A stretch of DNA of 64,000 nt from Candidatus Coatesiibacteriota bacterium (GCA_030602715.1 JAUVZD010000009.1:62001-126000); one strand, 5' to 3'. Positions 1 to 9,638 are shown, numbered from the stretch's first letter. Translations and numbers: made by a program. Notes: a model not told the origin generated them from the sequence alone.

Positions 1-449
1 TCGTATTCGGCGGTGTAAAATGTTGGTGTTGAGGAGAGAGTGCCGTCGGAGTTCAGATAGACCTGGTCCTGATACTCCTCATCGTCCCCATTCCAGAATA
101 TAGAGGTAACCAAATCCACCCAGCCGTCGTTGTTCAGGTCGCCCATATCAATGTGTCCGGTATAATCGTCGTCGTCGGTGCGCCAGGAGGCAACCGTCTC
201 CAGAACACCTTCGTCGTTGAAGTAGATGCAGTCCGTCTGGCTGGATATATCGTTGCCGTTTCCCACCACCAAGTCCAGCCATCCATCGCCGTCAACATCG
301 GCAAGGAACCCGCCGGTGGAAACATCGTTATAGCCGGTCTCATCCGACTTCCAGTCGGGGCTTTCGCCGTAGGGGATGAAGGAGAGGGCGAGACCGACCG
401 GGATGCAGATGAGTGCGAATGCGAAAAGCGCTATCTTTGGTATGCTCAT
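1..449 (-). CDS. FG-GAP/VCBS-repeat secreted protein, partial (runs off the left edge)
   Basis: Manual reverse translation: MSIPKIALFAFALICIPVGLALSFIPYGES... signal peptide, then DVDGDGWLDLVVGN and DLNNDGWVDLVTS repeats; open to the window edge (absent from the ORF track because it is partial). Confidence 0.8.
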   Translation of the reverse strand, partial: MSIPKIALFAFALICIPVGLALSFIPYGESPDWKSDETGYNDVSTGGFLADVDGDGWLDLVVGNGNDISSQTDCIYFNDEGVLETVASWRTDDDDYTGHIDMGDLNNDGWVDLVTSIFWNGDDEEYQDQVYLNSDGTLSSTPTFYTAEY

Positions 450-489
450 TGCTATAGACTCATCCTGATAGATTAAGGTTTAGAGGAAG

Positions 490-562
490 TGGAGCAGAGC
501 GGGATCGAACCGCCGACCTCATCCGTGCGAGGGATGCGCTCTCCCAACTGAGCTACTGCCCC
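490..562 (-). tRNA. tRNA-Ala (anticodon CGC)
   Basis: Reverse complement GGGGCAGTAGCTCAGTTGGGAGAGCGCATCCCTCGCACGGATGAGGTCGGCGGTTCGATCCCGCTCTGCTCCA folds as a cloverleaf; anticodon loop CTCGCAC. Confidence 0.95.
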
Positions 563-746
563 ACTGGTTTGTTTCCTCTGGAGTTTAGCACACTACCGCA
601 GATATGTAAAGAGGGAAGTTGTTGGAGGGACAAAGTTATCCTTTTTAACCCAGTAGATGGTGGAAGGGACAAGGGGTTTGGCTTTGCCCGTCAGGAACAA
701 TTTATAGCCCCCACAACGAGGGGGCTATCTAAGATGTCATATTGCC

Positions 747-774
747 ATAAAAAAACGCCCCCATTTCAGGAGGC
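747..774 (-). terminator. Rho-independent terminator of the cold-shock gene
   Basis: On minus strand GCCTCC-TGAAAT-GGGGGC followed by GTTTTTTT, just downstream of the 844..1059 CDS. Confidence 0.6.
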
Positions 775-843
775 GGAAACGCCGTGTTATTCAAAAAGCG
801 AGAGCGATGATGCTTGTGGCGCTTTTAATGGTCCTAGGATTGA

Positions 844-1059
844 CTAGGTGGAAGCTTTGGTTACATTGACAGCCTGAGGACCCTTGTCACCATCAACAAT
901 TTCGAATTCAACCTCTTGACCCTCAAAAAGGGTGCGGAATCCTTCCTCTTGGATGGCGGTGTAGTGGACGAAAACATCGTCGCCGTCTGATCTTTCGATG
1001 AAGCCGTAGCCTTTGTTCTCGTTAAACCACTTGACTTTACCTTTGATACGCATAGACAA
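844..1059 (-). CDS. Cold shock protein (CspA family)
   Basis: [30 protein letters not shown]...GPQAVNV: CSD RNP1/RNP2 motifs. Confidence 0.95.
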   Translation of the reverse strand: MSMRIKGKVKWFNENKGYGFIERSDGDDVFVHYTAIQEEGFRTLFEGQEVEFEIVDGDKGPQAVNVTKAST

Positions 1060-1500
1060 AATCCCGAAACAGAAACAGACCGAGCTAAATGCACTTCTCT
1101 ATATATTGCATGTTTCAATGGTGCATAATGACTTATTCTGAGTGCGAGGATGGTTAATGCAAATTTTACTTGGTACTGCTTATTGCTCCTTGGGGTTTTC
1201 ACCTCCTTTCAATTTTTATGAAACTATAACATTTATAATGACTTATGTCAAGTATTATCGGTCTAAATTTGCCTTTTTTCTGCCATCCCGGGCGCTCGGT
1301 TTTAACTTAAATCAAAGGGCATATTTTGAGCGCCATTATTACTTTGTTGGGAATTAAGTAGCTGCTAGTAATGTGGTATGTTTATCGTTTGACAGGGAGG
1401 AGCTTTTATATTATTTTCAACTATGAGCACTTTTTATGGAGGAGATGTTTCAAATCAAGCCATCCCTGAAGAGAGGCTACACACCTAAGAAGATAACCAG

Positions 1501-3936
1501 ATGTCCCTTCATCAAAGAATTTCCCCAAATATTACTGTTCTGCTGTTGACAGCAGCCCTCTTAGCCGGCTGTGCCAAGATGGGGGTTCCCCCGGGGAAGG
1601 GCGTCGACCCCAGCCGGACCACCACCGCCCTCATCTCCACAGTGGTGGAGGACTCCACCCACCTTATCCTGACCTTCAGTGGGGGTTTGGAGCCAAAGGA
1701 GGCGCAAAAGGAGGAGAATTTCCTCATCCAGGACCAGCAGGGCAACAGACTGGAAGTGGTAGGGGTCATCCAGAACCGTGCCGATGTGCTTACCGTCATC
1801 ACTGTTCCCCAGAAGAAGGGTGACAGATACATCCTGCGTATAATCAACCTGCGGGATGAGAATGGAATACTGTTGGCAGATGTCGTGACTGCCAAATTCA
1901 CCGGTTCCGCAATGGAGGATTCCACCTCTCCCGCTCTGGTCCTTAGTTATCCCCCCCATGAATCTACGGGTATCGGTATTCTCAGTCCCATCACCCTTAC
2001 CTTCAGCGACCTGATGCAGGCTGAGAGCCTGGCGGATGCGCTGGAGATGGAAGACGACCTGGGACAAAAGGTCGCCTTCACTCTGGAAGGTGAAGGAGCC
2101 CGCTTCAGCATAATTCCCGATCAACCCTATGATTACTCCACCACCTACTACTTGCGCCTGCGCACCACCGCCACCGACGGCAACGGAAACTCCCTCTACC
2201 GGGAGGAGTTGGTCCAGTTCACCACCCTTGCCGATTCCAGAACAGCATCTATCTCCGGAACTGTTGAGTCCCTTTTCGGAGACGCTACCCCTCAAGGCAC
2301 CCGCCTCTGGCTCTCCGACAGCCAGGACCCCACCTCCTCCTCCCAGATAATATACGCTCAGACGGTGGTAGCGGAGGTCAACCCGCAGGATTACACTGAG
2401 GGTGAAACCCCACCTCCTGAGGGTGCATTTTCCTTCAACGGCTTAGCCCCCACGGGAAGCGGTATCTTCACCTACTATTTGCATGCGGCAAAGGACCAGG
2501 ATGGAGACGGTGTAGAGGAGTTTTTGGGCGGATTGGGCGCCAAAGGAGAGGTCACCCCTCTGGGCTTGGGGGTCAGTGAACATCGCAGCGGATTGGTGGT
2601 TACCCTGGTGGAAAAGGACCTCATCGGTCCGAAGGTGGTGGATGCCTGGGCGGAGCCAAATCCCATACTCTTCGGCGATACTCTCCTGCTCAAAGCCCTG
2701 ATCAGCGACATGGGGACCGGCGAAAGCTATATTGAGCAGGTGGAGGCATTCGTAGGACAAATAGGCTCCCACGGCACCGGCATAGCCCTGCTTCCCGCCC
2801 TGGGTAAATTGGGTGCGGGAAGTCAGGCGGCGGTCAGCGCCTATATCTTTGGTTTGTCGAAATTGGGCTTGAAGGAGGGTGAGAGCCTGCCGGTCTTCAT
2901 CCAGGCGAAGGACGAGAGCGGAAACTGGGGGGAGTTCTTCCGTGTGGATGTCTCCGCTCAGAAGCCGGCGGATAGAGCCTACCTTGAGGGTATGGTCACC
3001 TTTGAGCAGGTTGCGGTGGCTGGTGCGGTGGTGGTAGCCATGGATGGGGAGACATCTCGGGTGGTGAGCGCAACCGTCGCCGATGATGAGGGCTACTTCC
3101 GTCTGGAGGCACCTCCCGGAAGGGGGCTGACCGTTCTGGCTTTTAATGACGTCAATGGAAACGGTCAGTTGGACGATGTGGAGGCTAGGGGCGATGTATC
3201 CGCCTCCCCTCCAGCCAGTAATTTGCATCTCAAGTTGATGTATGTCCCCGCCTTCGGCTTCGCCAACGCCAGGCTTTCGCACTTCGCACCCTTCGGGGGA
3301 GAGGAGGAGCGCTATGAGCTGTTCGTCTGGGCGCTGGTCGCCGACGAGGACTACGACCTGCATTCGGTAACCGCAACCCTACCCAACGGAAGCGAACTGG
3401 GGCTGAACGATGAGGGGCGGGAGGGCGATGTAGTTGCAGGCGACGGCATCTATTCACTTCTGGTAAGCCTTTCTCCGCAGGAGATTCCTGTGCCGGGTAT
3501 GGTCGGGGAGGGGTTGACCTTGACCGCAGTGGATATGGTTGGCAACACGACCATTGTGGGTTGGGCACAGTTCCCCGGCTTGGCGTTGGTCAACCTGGAT
3601 TTGGTGGAGGGCATCACCGCTCTGGATGACGGTGAGGTGGTGAACATCTCCTGGCAGGGGGTGGATTTCCCCGAAAGGGCGACCTATATCATCTTCATCA
3701 TCCCCAAGGGGGTTTTTGAGGGGTTCAGTGGACCTGACACGGGTGAGGTGTGGAGCAACTTTGCCCGCCCCACCCGGCTTACGGAGCAATACATTGACCG
3801 GGTAAAGATATCCGGTTATTGGGGAACACCTACCGGAAGCCGTTATGTGGTGGCGGTGGCGGTGCTCGGTGCTGATGCCAGAAAGACGGAGGATGTAGAC
3901 AAATCCTGGGCTTTCGTTGAGCTGGTGCGCAAGTAG
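1501..3936 (+). CDS. Lipoprotein with Ig-like (SbsA/Big_5-type) domains
   Basis: LTAALLAGC lipobox; two Ig-like segments (HLILTFSGGLEPKEAQKEENFLIQD; PITLTFSDLMQAESLADALEM); carboxypeptidase-regulatory-like segment. Confidence 0.65.
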   Translation: MSLHQRISPNITVLLLTAALLAGCAKMGVPPGKGVDPSRTTTALISTVVEDSTHLILTFSGGLEPKEAQKEENFLIQDQQGNRLEVVGVIQNRADVLTVITVPQKKGDRYILRIINLRDENGILLADVVTAKFTGSAMEDSTSPALVLSYPPHESTGIGILSPITLTFSDLMQAESLADALEMEDDLGQKVAFTLEGEGARFSIIPDQPYDYSTTYYLRLRTTATDGNGNSLYREELVQFTTLADSRTASISGTVESLFGDATPQGTRLWLSDSQDPTSSSQIIYAQTVVAEVNPQDYTEGETPPPEGAFSFNGLAPTGSGIFTYYLHAAKDQDGDGVEEFLGGLGAKGEVTPLGLGVSEHRSGLVVTLVEKDLIGPKVVDAWAEPNPILFGDTLLLKALISDMGTGESYIEQVEAFVGQIGSHGTGIALLPALGKLGAGSQAAVSAYIFGLSKLGLKEGESLPVFIQAKDESGNWGEFFRVDVSAQKPADRAYLEGMVTFEQVAVAGAVVVAMDGETSRVVSATVADDEGYFRLEAPPGRGLTVLAFNDVNGNGQLDDVEARGDVSASPPASNLHLKLMYVPAFGFANARLSHFAPFGGEEERYELFVWALVADEDYDLHSVTATLPNGSELGLNDEGREGDVVAGDGIYSLLVSLSPQEIPVPGMVGEGLTLTAVDMVGNTTIVGWAQFPGLALVNLDLVEGITALDDGEVVNISWQGVDFPERATYIIFIIPKGVFEGFSGPDTGEVWSNFARPTRLTEQYIDRVKISGYWGTPTGSRYVVAVAVLGADARKTEDVDKSWAFVELVRK

Positions 3937-4018
3937 GGAGGTTATGGGGCTGGATTTTGAGGTCGGCTGTGATATAATGTCTTTGAAACTGTGGAGAAAT
4001 TTTCAGCGGAGGGTATAG

Positions 4019-4477
4019 ATGATTGACGGGGTCAAGATAAGAAAACTTCGGTTCATACCGGATGAGCGGGGTCATCTGATGGAGATACTCCGTTCCGATG
4101 ACGAGGAGTTTGCGGACGATTTCGGTCAGTGTTACATCACCATGGCATACCCCGGAGTGGTCAAGGGCTGGCATTACCACAAGGAGCAGACCGACCGCTT
4201 CTGCATAGTTGCCGGTATGGCCAAGATAGCCCTCTACGATGCTCGTGATGACTCCCCCACCAAGGGCGAGGTCAACGAGTTCTTCATCGGGGAGGTAAAT
4301 CCCTGCCTGCTGGTCATTCCACCCGGCGTGGTACACGGCATGAAGGCGATGGGGCGGAAAGCCTGCTACCTGCTCAACATACCGGACAAGGTATATGATT
4401 ATGATAAGCCCGACGAGTATCGCATTGACCCCTGGGATAACGATATACCCTATGACTGGGGATTGAAGGAGGGGTAG
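4019..4477 (+). CDS. rfbC: dTDP-4-dehydrorhamnose 3,5-epimerase family protein
   Basis: Cupin motifs KGWHYHKEQTDRFCIVAGMAKIALYDARDDS and IPPGVVHGMKAMG; adjacent to rfbA/B/D. Confidence 0.85.
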   Translation: MIDGVKIRKLRFIPDERGHLMEILRSDDEEFADDFGQCYITMAYPGVVKGWHYHKEQTDRFCIVAGMAKIALYDARDDSPTKGEVNEFFIGEVNPCLLVIPPGVVHGMKAMGRKACYLLNIPDKVYDYDKPDEYRIDPWDNDIPYDWGLKEG

Positions 4478-4544
4478 GGGGGGGATTTTAATCTACTGAT
4501 TAGGTTGAAGGTGAATATGTTGCAAGATAGAGGCTAACCCCATC

Positions 4545-5279
4545 ATGAAAGGCATCCTCCTCTGTGGGGGGAGCGGAACTAGGCTCCACCCCCTTACCAA
4601 AGTGACCAACAAGCATCTCCTGCCGGTCTATGACCGACCGATGGTCTATTATCCTCTGCAGACTCTGGTGCAGGCGGGCATTGAGGAGATAATGTTGGTG
4701 ACCGGGGGAAACCACGCCGGTGAGTTCCTGCGCCTGCTGGGCACCGGCGCCGAGTTCGGCTTGAAGAAGCCCCTCTCCTACGCCTACCAGGAGGAGGCTT
4801 TGGGTATAGCTCACGCCCTATCCCTTGCCGAGGATTTTGCCGGCGAGAGTCCGGTCTGCGTCATCCTGGGGGACAACATTCTGGGCTCGTCCATCGCAGA
4901 TGCGGTCGCCGAGTTCACCGCCGACCCCAGGGGAGCCATGGTCTTCCTCAAGGAGGTGGACAACCCAAGCGAATACGGCATTGCCACCCTCAAGGACGGC
5001 GAGATTATAGAGATAGTGGAGAAGCCCAGGAAGCCGAAAAGTTACCTGGCGGTCATCGGGGTCTATCTCTACGAGCCGGCGGTCTTTGAGGTGGTCAAGA
5101 CGCTTGAGCCTTCAGCGAGAGGGGAGCTGGAGATAACCGATGTCTCCAATCACTATCTTCGCCAGGGCAAACTGAAATATAAGCTCTATGAGGGCTATTG
5201 GGGTGACGCCGGGGAGAGCATATCCGCTCTGCTTGCGGTGAGCAACGAGGTGGCGGGGTGGGGAAGGCGTGAAATTTAA
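4545..5279 (+). CDS. rfbA: Glucose-1-phosphate thymidylyltransferase
   Basis: MKGILLCGGSGTRLHPLTKVTNKHLLPVYDRPMVYYPL nucleotidyltransferase signature. Confidence 0.93.
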   Translation: MKGILLCGGSGTRLHPLTKVTNKHLLPVYDRPMVYYPLQTLVQAGIEEIMLVTGGNHAGEFLRLLGTGAEFGLKKPLSYAYQEEALGIAHALSLAEDFAGESPVCVILGDNILGSSIADAVAEFTADPRGAMVFLKEVDNPSEYGIATLKDGEIIEIVEKPRKPKSYLAVIGVYLYEPAVFEVVKTLEPSARGELEITDVSNHYLRQGKLKYKLYEGYWGDAGESISALLAVSNEVAGWGRREI

Positions 5280-5336
5280 TATGGTATTGTAAGGTATTAT
5301 AGCGGTTCAGGATTAATCTTTGATTTTTACCGAAAG

Positions 5337-5374
5337 GCTCTTTATGAATCTGCTCATCACCGGCGGAGCCGGCT
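5337..5374 (+). repeat. 38-bp direct repeat, upstream copy (duplicate of the rfbB start region)
   Basis: gctctttatgaatctgctcatcaccggcggagccggct; 37/38 identical to 5876..5913 (single difference at 5349, T versus C). Confidence 0.95.
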
Positions 5375-5381
5375 GAATTAA

Positions 5382-5639
5382 ATGATGAAAACAATTAGAT
5401 TATCTCAACATGCTTTGGAACAACTTGCATTTAGAGGTATATCTAAGAAGGAAGTTGAGAAAGCTATTACCTCAAGTAGGTGGTCTACAATAAAGGGAAA
5501 AAGGTTTGAATGCCGGTTGGATTTTGATTTCAAAGGTGAGTGGCAAGGAAAATACTATAATACTAAACAGGTAAGACCCATTTTCGTTGAAGAAGAAGAT
5601 GAGATTGTAGTCATCACAGTTTACTCCTACTATTTTTGA
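5382..5639 (+). CDS. DUF4258 domain protein (toxin-like)
   Basis: RLSQHALEQLAFRGISKKEVEKAI...; typical DUF4258 N-terminus; paired with a DUF2283 gene. Confidence 0.75.
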   Translation: MMKTIRLSQHALEQLAFRGISKKEVEKAITSSRWSTIKGKRFECRLDFDFKGEWQGKYYNTKQVRPIFVEEEDEIVVITVYSYYF

Positions 5640-5645
5640 GGTGAA

Positions 5646-5867
5646 TTGAAAATGAAAATCTCCTACGATTCCGAGGTGGATGTTTTATATATTCGCTTTA
5701 AGGAGACCGAGGTATCCACAGAACACCTCGCTGAGGGAATATCCGCTGACTACGATAAAGATGGTAATCTGGCGGGGATTGAGATACTTGATGCCAGCAA
5801 AATGCTGGGGGATAGGGATTTCTTCCGTCAGATAATTGTGGATAATCTGGTAGGGTCATCAAAGTAA
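5646..5867 (+). CDS. DUF2283 domain protein (antitoxin-like partner)
   Basis: MKISYDSEVDVLYIRF...AEGISADYDKDGNLAGIEILDASK matches the DUF2283 pattern; 6-nt gap after the DUF4258 stop. Confidence 0.82.
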   Translation: MKMKISYDSEVDVLYIRFKETEVSTEHLAEGISADYDKDGNLAGIEILDASKMLGDRDFFRQIIVDNLVGSSK

Positions 5868-5875
5868 AGGAAAAA

Positions 5876-5913
5876 GCTCTTTATGAACCTGCTCATCACC
5901 GGCGGAGCCGGCT
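5876..5913 (+). repeat. 38-bp direct repeat, downstream copy (functional rfbB start)
   Basis: gctctttatgaacctgctcatcaccggcggagccggct; pairs with 5337..5374. Confidence 0.95.
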
Positions 5914-6887
5914 TCATCGGTTCAAACTTCACCCGCTACATCGCCCGAAAACACCCCGACTGGAAGATAATCGTCCTGGATAAGCTCAACTATCGTGGCA
6001 GACGGGAAAACCTGCTGGAGGTGGAGGGGAGACTAAAATTCCACTTCATCCACGGGGACATCTGCATAGAAGGGGATGTAGCTCCCCTGCTTCCGGGCAT
6101 TGATTGGGTGATAAACTTCGCTGCCGAGACCTTCGTTGACCGCTCCATCATGAGCGCCAACGACTTCGTGCGCACCGATGTGCTGGGTGTCTTCACCATA
6201 ATGGAGGCGATGCGGGAACATTCCCCCGAGGGGCGTTTACTGCACCTCTCCACAGACGAGGTCTATGGGGAGATACTGAAGGGCAAAGCCGGCGAGGATT
6301 GGCCCCTTGCCCCCCGCAATCCCTACTCCGCCTCCAAAGCCGGTGGAGAGATGTTGGTCAGTTCATATATCAACACCCACAACTTTGCGGCGATAATCGC
6401 CCGCCCCTCCAACAACTTCGGTCCTCATCAGTTCCCGGAGAATTTTATCCCCCTGTTTATTACCAACGCCTTGGAGAAAAAGCCCCTACCCCTCTATGGA
6501 GACGGACGGCAGGTGCGGGACTGGCTATTTGTGGAGGACTGCTGTGTGGCTTTGGAGATGCTTATGGAGAAGGGCGAGCTTGGGGAGGTTTATAACATCG
6601 GCGGGGGGGAGGAGCGAGAGAACATCCTGGTGGCGGAGCTTATCTGTCAGGAGTTGGGGGTGGACAAGAAAGCCATCAAGCTGGTCAAGGACCGTCCGGG
6701 TCACGACCGTAGATACGCTCTGGACAGCGGTAGGCTCGCCTCTCTTGGGTGGGCTCCCAGCAAGCCCTTTGAGGAGCGACTGACGGAGACGGTGCGCTGG
6801 TATGTGGAAAATGTTGACTGGTGGAAGCCGCTCAAGAGTGGGGAGTATAAGGAGTTTTATCGCCAATGGTATGGGGAGAGGCTGTAG
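5883..6887 (+). CDS. rfbB: dTDP-glucose 4,6-dehydratase
   Basis: MNLLITGGAGFIGSNFTRY Rossmann motif, LLHLSTDEVYGE, YSASKAGGEML, RPSNNFGPHQFPENFIP. Confidence 0.95.
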   Translation: MNLLITGGAGFIGSNFTRYIARKHPDWKIIVLDKLNYRGRRENLLEVEGRLKFHFIHGDICIEGDVAPLLPGIDWVINFAAETFVDRSIMSANDFVRTDVLGVFTIMEAMREHSPEGRLLHLSTDEVYGEILKGKAGEDWPLAPRNPYSASKAGGEMLVSSYINTHNFAAIIARPSNNFGPHQFPENFIPLFITNALEKKPLPLYGDGRQVRDWLFVEDCCVALEMLMEKGELGEVYNIGGGEERENILVAELICQELGVDKKAIKLVKDRPGHDRRYALDSGRLASLGWAPSKPFEERLTETVRWYVENVDWWKPLKSGEYKEFYRQWYGERL

Positions 6888-6910
6888 GGAGTGAGGAGCA
6901 GGTATAGGAC

Positions 6911-7762
6911 TTGGTTGATTACGGGAAAATTATGGTGACCGGCGCACTTGGGCAGTTGGGCAAGGAGCTGGTCGCTTTGTTGATGGAGGCAGGCTATCAG
7001 GTATCAGCCGTTGACCTGCCGGAGTTTGACCTCACCGATTCCTCTGTGGTGGAGGCTCATCTTTCCAGCGAACGACCGCAGTTCATCTTCCACTGCGCCG
7101 CCTACACCGATGTGGAGCGGGCTGAGGAGGAGCCGGAGCTGGCACGGCAGATAAACGCCCTCGCCACCGCCGACCTTTCCGTTTCTGCCGACGGGCTCGG
7201 GGCACCCCTGGTCTATATCTCCACCGATTTCGTCTTTGACGGAGAACAAAGAAAACCTTACACAGAGGATATCTACCCCAATCCGCTCTCAGCATATGGT
7301 CGTTCAAAACGGGATGGTGAGCTGGCGGTTATGCAATCCTGCCGAAAGTATTTCATCGTCCGCACCTCATGGCTCTTCGGTCGCTCGCCTGCCGCCTTCC
7401 CGCAAAAGATACTGGCAAAGGCTTCCGAAAATGCCCCGCTCAAGGTGGTGGATGACCAGCGGGGCTCGCCGACCTATGCCAGGGATCTGGCGGGCGGTCT
7501 TCTGCCCCTGCTGGGAAGCGACGCCTACGGCGTCTATCATCTGGCAAACGGGGGGACGGCGAGCTGGTATGAGCTTGCCTGCGAGACCCTCAAACTTGCT
7601 GATATGGGGGACTATCCAATAGAGCGAGTCTCGGCGGGTGAGTTTACCACAAAAGCGAAGCGTCCGGCATATTCCGTACTGGATTGTAGTAAATATAAGG
7701 AAACCTTTGGGGTTGAGTTGCGCCACTGGCGGGAGGCGCTGGCGGAGTATGTGCAAAGTTAA
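6911..7762 (+). CDS. rfbD: dTDP-4-dehydrorhamnose reductase
   Basis: MVTGALGQLGKEL...DLTDSSVVEAHLSSERPQFIFHCAAYTDVERAEEEPELARQIN...YISTDFVFDGEQRKPYTE; TTG start at 6911 or internal ATG. Confidence 0.93.
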   Translation: MVDYGKIMVTGALGQLGKELVALLMEAGYQVSAVDLPEFDLTDSSVVEAHLSSERPQFIFHCAAYTDVERAEEEPELARQINALATADLSVSADGLGAPLVYISTDFVFDGEQRKPYTEDIYPNPLSAYGRSKRDGELAVMQSCRKYFIVRTSWLFGRSPAAFPQKILAKASENAPLKVVDDQRGSPTYARDLAGGLLPLLGSDAYGVYHLANGGTASWYELACETLKLADMGDYPIERVSAGEFTTKAKRPAYSVLDCSKYKETFGVELRHWREALAEYVQS

Positions 7763-7861
7763 CTGGTTTGAGTGTAGTGCGATTAATTTAAAAAGGAAGC
7801 CGTTAACCTTCCTGTATATGTTATCTCATAGATTGTGAGATCTCTTTAGCTCATGTAGACT

Positions 7862-9148
7862 ATGTCTCAACTGATAACCACCACCAAGCCGGTCGCCGAG
7901 AAATCCCTGCTCATCGGCATAGATTCTCCTTATGAGCGTTCCCATCTGGATGTGGAGGAGAGCCTGGAGGAGCTGGGGGCCCTTCTCCGTGCCAGCGGAG
8001 CCGAGGTGCTGGGCAGTGTAATCGTAAAACAGCGAAAGCCCACTCCAGCCGCCTATATCACCGAGAGTAAGCTGGAGGAGGTGGCGGTGTTGGTGGCGGA
8101 GATGGATGCCAACCTGGTGGTCTTTGATGTGGAGTTGAACCAGCGGCAGGTGGGAAACTGCGAGCGCATTCTGGACTGTGGGGTTATAGACCGCACCTGG
8201 GCTATACTGGATATCTTCGCCCTCCACGCCTCCAGCGCCGAAGGCAAGATTGCTGTGGAGCTGGCAATGCTTTCGTATCTCCTACCTCACCTGACCGGAA
8301 AGGGGCGGGACCTCTCCCGTCTGGGCGGGGGGATCGGCACGCGTGGTCCCGGTGAGACCAAGCTGGAGACCGACCGTCGTCGGGTGCGCCAGCGCATCGC
8401 CAAGCTGAAGAAAGACCTGGCTCAGATAGAGAGGAGGCGGCGAGTGGGGAGTAGAATACGGCGCGCTCCCGGGGGACCGTTTAAGGTGGCTCTGGTGGGT
8501 TACACCAACTCCGGCAAGACCACCCTGTTGAACACCCTGACCTCCTCCGACGCCTTCACCGAGGACGGCTTCTTCTCCACTCTGGATCCCACCACCCGTA
8601 GATTGACTTTTGAAGGCGGTCGGGAGGTGGTCTTTTCCGACACCGTGGGCTTTATCTGCAAGCTTCCCCACCAGTTGGTGGAGGGTTTCCGTGCCACGCT
8701 GGAGGAGGTGGTGGTGGCTGACCTCATAATGTTGGTCGCCGATGCGGAAGACCAACGCCTGCCGGCACAACTGGAGGTGGTGGAGGAGGTGCTGGAGAGT
8801 TTGAGTGCCTCACAGATTCCCCGCTTACTGGTGCTTAACAAGCGAGATAAACTGGGGATTCAGGAGCTTTCCGCCCGCATGCAGATGCGGTCGGAGGCGG
8901 TAGCCATATCGGCGCTCACCGGGGAAAATCTGGATGGATTGATGGCTATGGTTGAGGAGCAGGCGATGCGGAATATGGTCTGTGTGCGAGCCAGGTTCAG
9001 TGGCGGGGATAAGGCAATAATCAAACGTTTTCGGCGGTTGGCTCAGGTGATAGGCGAGACCACCTCGCCGACAAACGAGGTGGTCATTGAAGCCTGGGTT
9101 CATCGGGAATTGGCGGAACGATTCAAGGGATTGGAATATATTGGATAG
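7862..9148 (+). CDS. hflX: GTPase HflX
   Basis: GGGIGTRGPGETKLETDRRRVRQRI and G1 VALVGYTNSGKTTLLNTLT; FFSTLDPTTRRL, FSDTVGFICKLPHQLVEGFRATLEEV. Confidence 0.95.
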   Translation: MSQLITTTKPVAEKSLLIGIDSPYERSHLDVEESLEELGALLRASGAEVLGSVIVKQRKPTPAAYITESKLEEVAVLVAEMDANLVVFDVELNQRQVGNCERILDCGVIDRTWAILDIFALHASSAEGKIAVELAMLSYLLPHLTGKGRDLSRLGGGIGTRGPGETKLETDRRRVRQRIAKLKKDLAQIERRRRVGSRIRRAPGGPFKVALVGYTNSGKTTLLNTLTSSDAFTEDGFFSTLDPTTRRLTFEGGREVVFSDTVGFICKLPHQLVEGFRATLEEVVVADLIMLVADAEDQRLPAQLEVVEEVLESLSASQIPRLLVLNKRDKLGIQELSARMQMRSEAVAISALTGENLDGLMAMVEEQAMRNMVCVRARFSGGDKAIIKRFRRLAQVIGETTSPTNEVVIEAWVHRELAERFKGLEYIG

Positions 9149-9158
9149 ATTGAGTGGT

Positions 9159-9638
9159 TCATCCTGCCCGCAGGTCTTCCACACACGGCTGACTGCTGTC
9201 CTCATTCTCCAGGTAGCTTAGAATCTCATCAGTTGCCTCATCCTTCAGGGGAAAGTATTTCCCCCACCCTTTGGCATAGATATTCCCCTCGCTGTCCTCA
9301 ATATAGCCCTCAGCGGTCAGGTAGCGGTGTTTATCATTCACCATCTCCGCCACCGCGCGCACCTCCATCCCCGGTTGAAGCGGCAAGAGATAGCGGACGG
9401 ATAGCTCCCAGGTGTTAAACAGTAACCCGGTCTTCACGCAGATCGCCCAACCCATAATCTCGTCCAGGACGGCGGACAGGATTCCGCCGTGGATGTGGTC
9501 TTTGTAGCCCACATGATGTTCGGCGGGCTTGAACTCGGCGAAGACCCTTTCGCCGTCGGTTTGGAAGGTTATGGATAAGCCACAGTGGTTTTCCCGACCG
9601 CAGATGAAACATTTCGGGTAGCGGGGAAGGGGTTTCAT
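9159..9638 (-). CDS. PaaI/4HBT-family thioesterase
   Basis: CFICGRENHCGLSITFQTD...GYKDHIHGGILSAVLDEIMGWA hotdog-fold motif. Confidence 0.8.
   Translation of the reverse strand: MKPLPRYPKCFICGRENHCGLSITFQTDGERVFAEFKPAEHHVGYKDHIHGGILSAVLDEIMGWAICVKTGLLFNTWELSVRYLLPLQPGMEVRAVAEMVNDKHRYLTAEGYIEDSEGNIYAKGWGKYFPLKDEATDEILSYLENEDSSQPCVEDLRAG

Noticed and set aside
153-476. Plus-strand 107-aa ORF at the left edge
   Set aside because: Antisense to the partial FG-GAP protein, which has a signal peptide and calcium-binding-like DGDGW repeats.
861-1202. Minus-strand 113-aa ORF overlapping the cold-shock gene in another frame
   Set aside because: Overlaps a clear CspA-family CDS and shows no family features.
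1561-3363. Long minus-strand ORFs (244 aa and 306 aa) opposite the 811-aa lipoprotein
   Set aside because: No recognisable domains; the plus frame has a lipobox and Ig-like domains, so these are chance antisense frames in GC-rich coding DNA.
5382-5867. The DUF4258/DUF2283 cassette as part of an insertion sequence
   Set aside because: No transposase or inverted repeats at the borders; the flanking direct repeat (38 bp) is long and copies a gene start, unlike typical IS target duplications.
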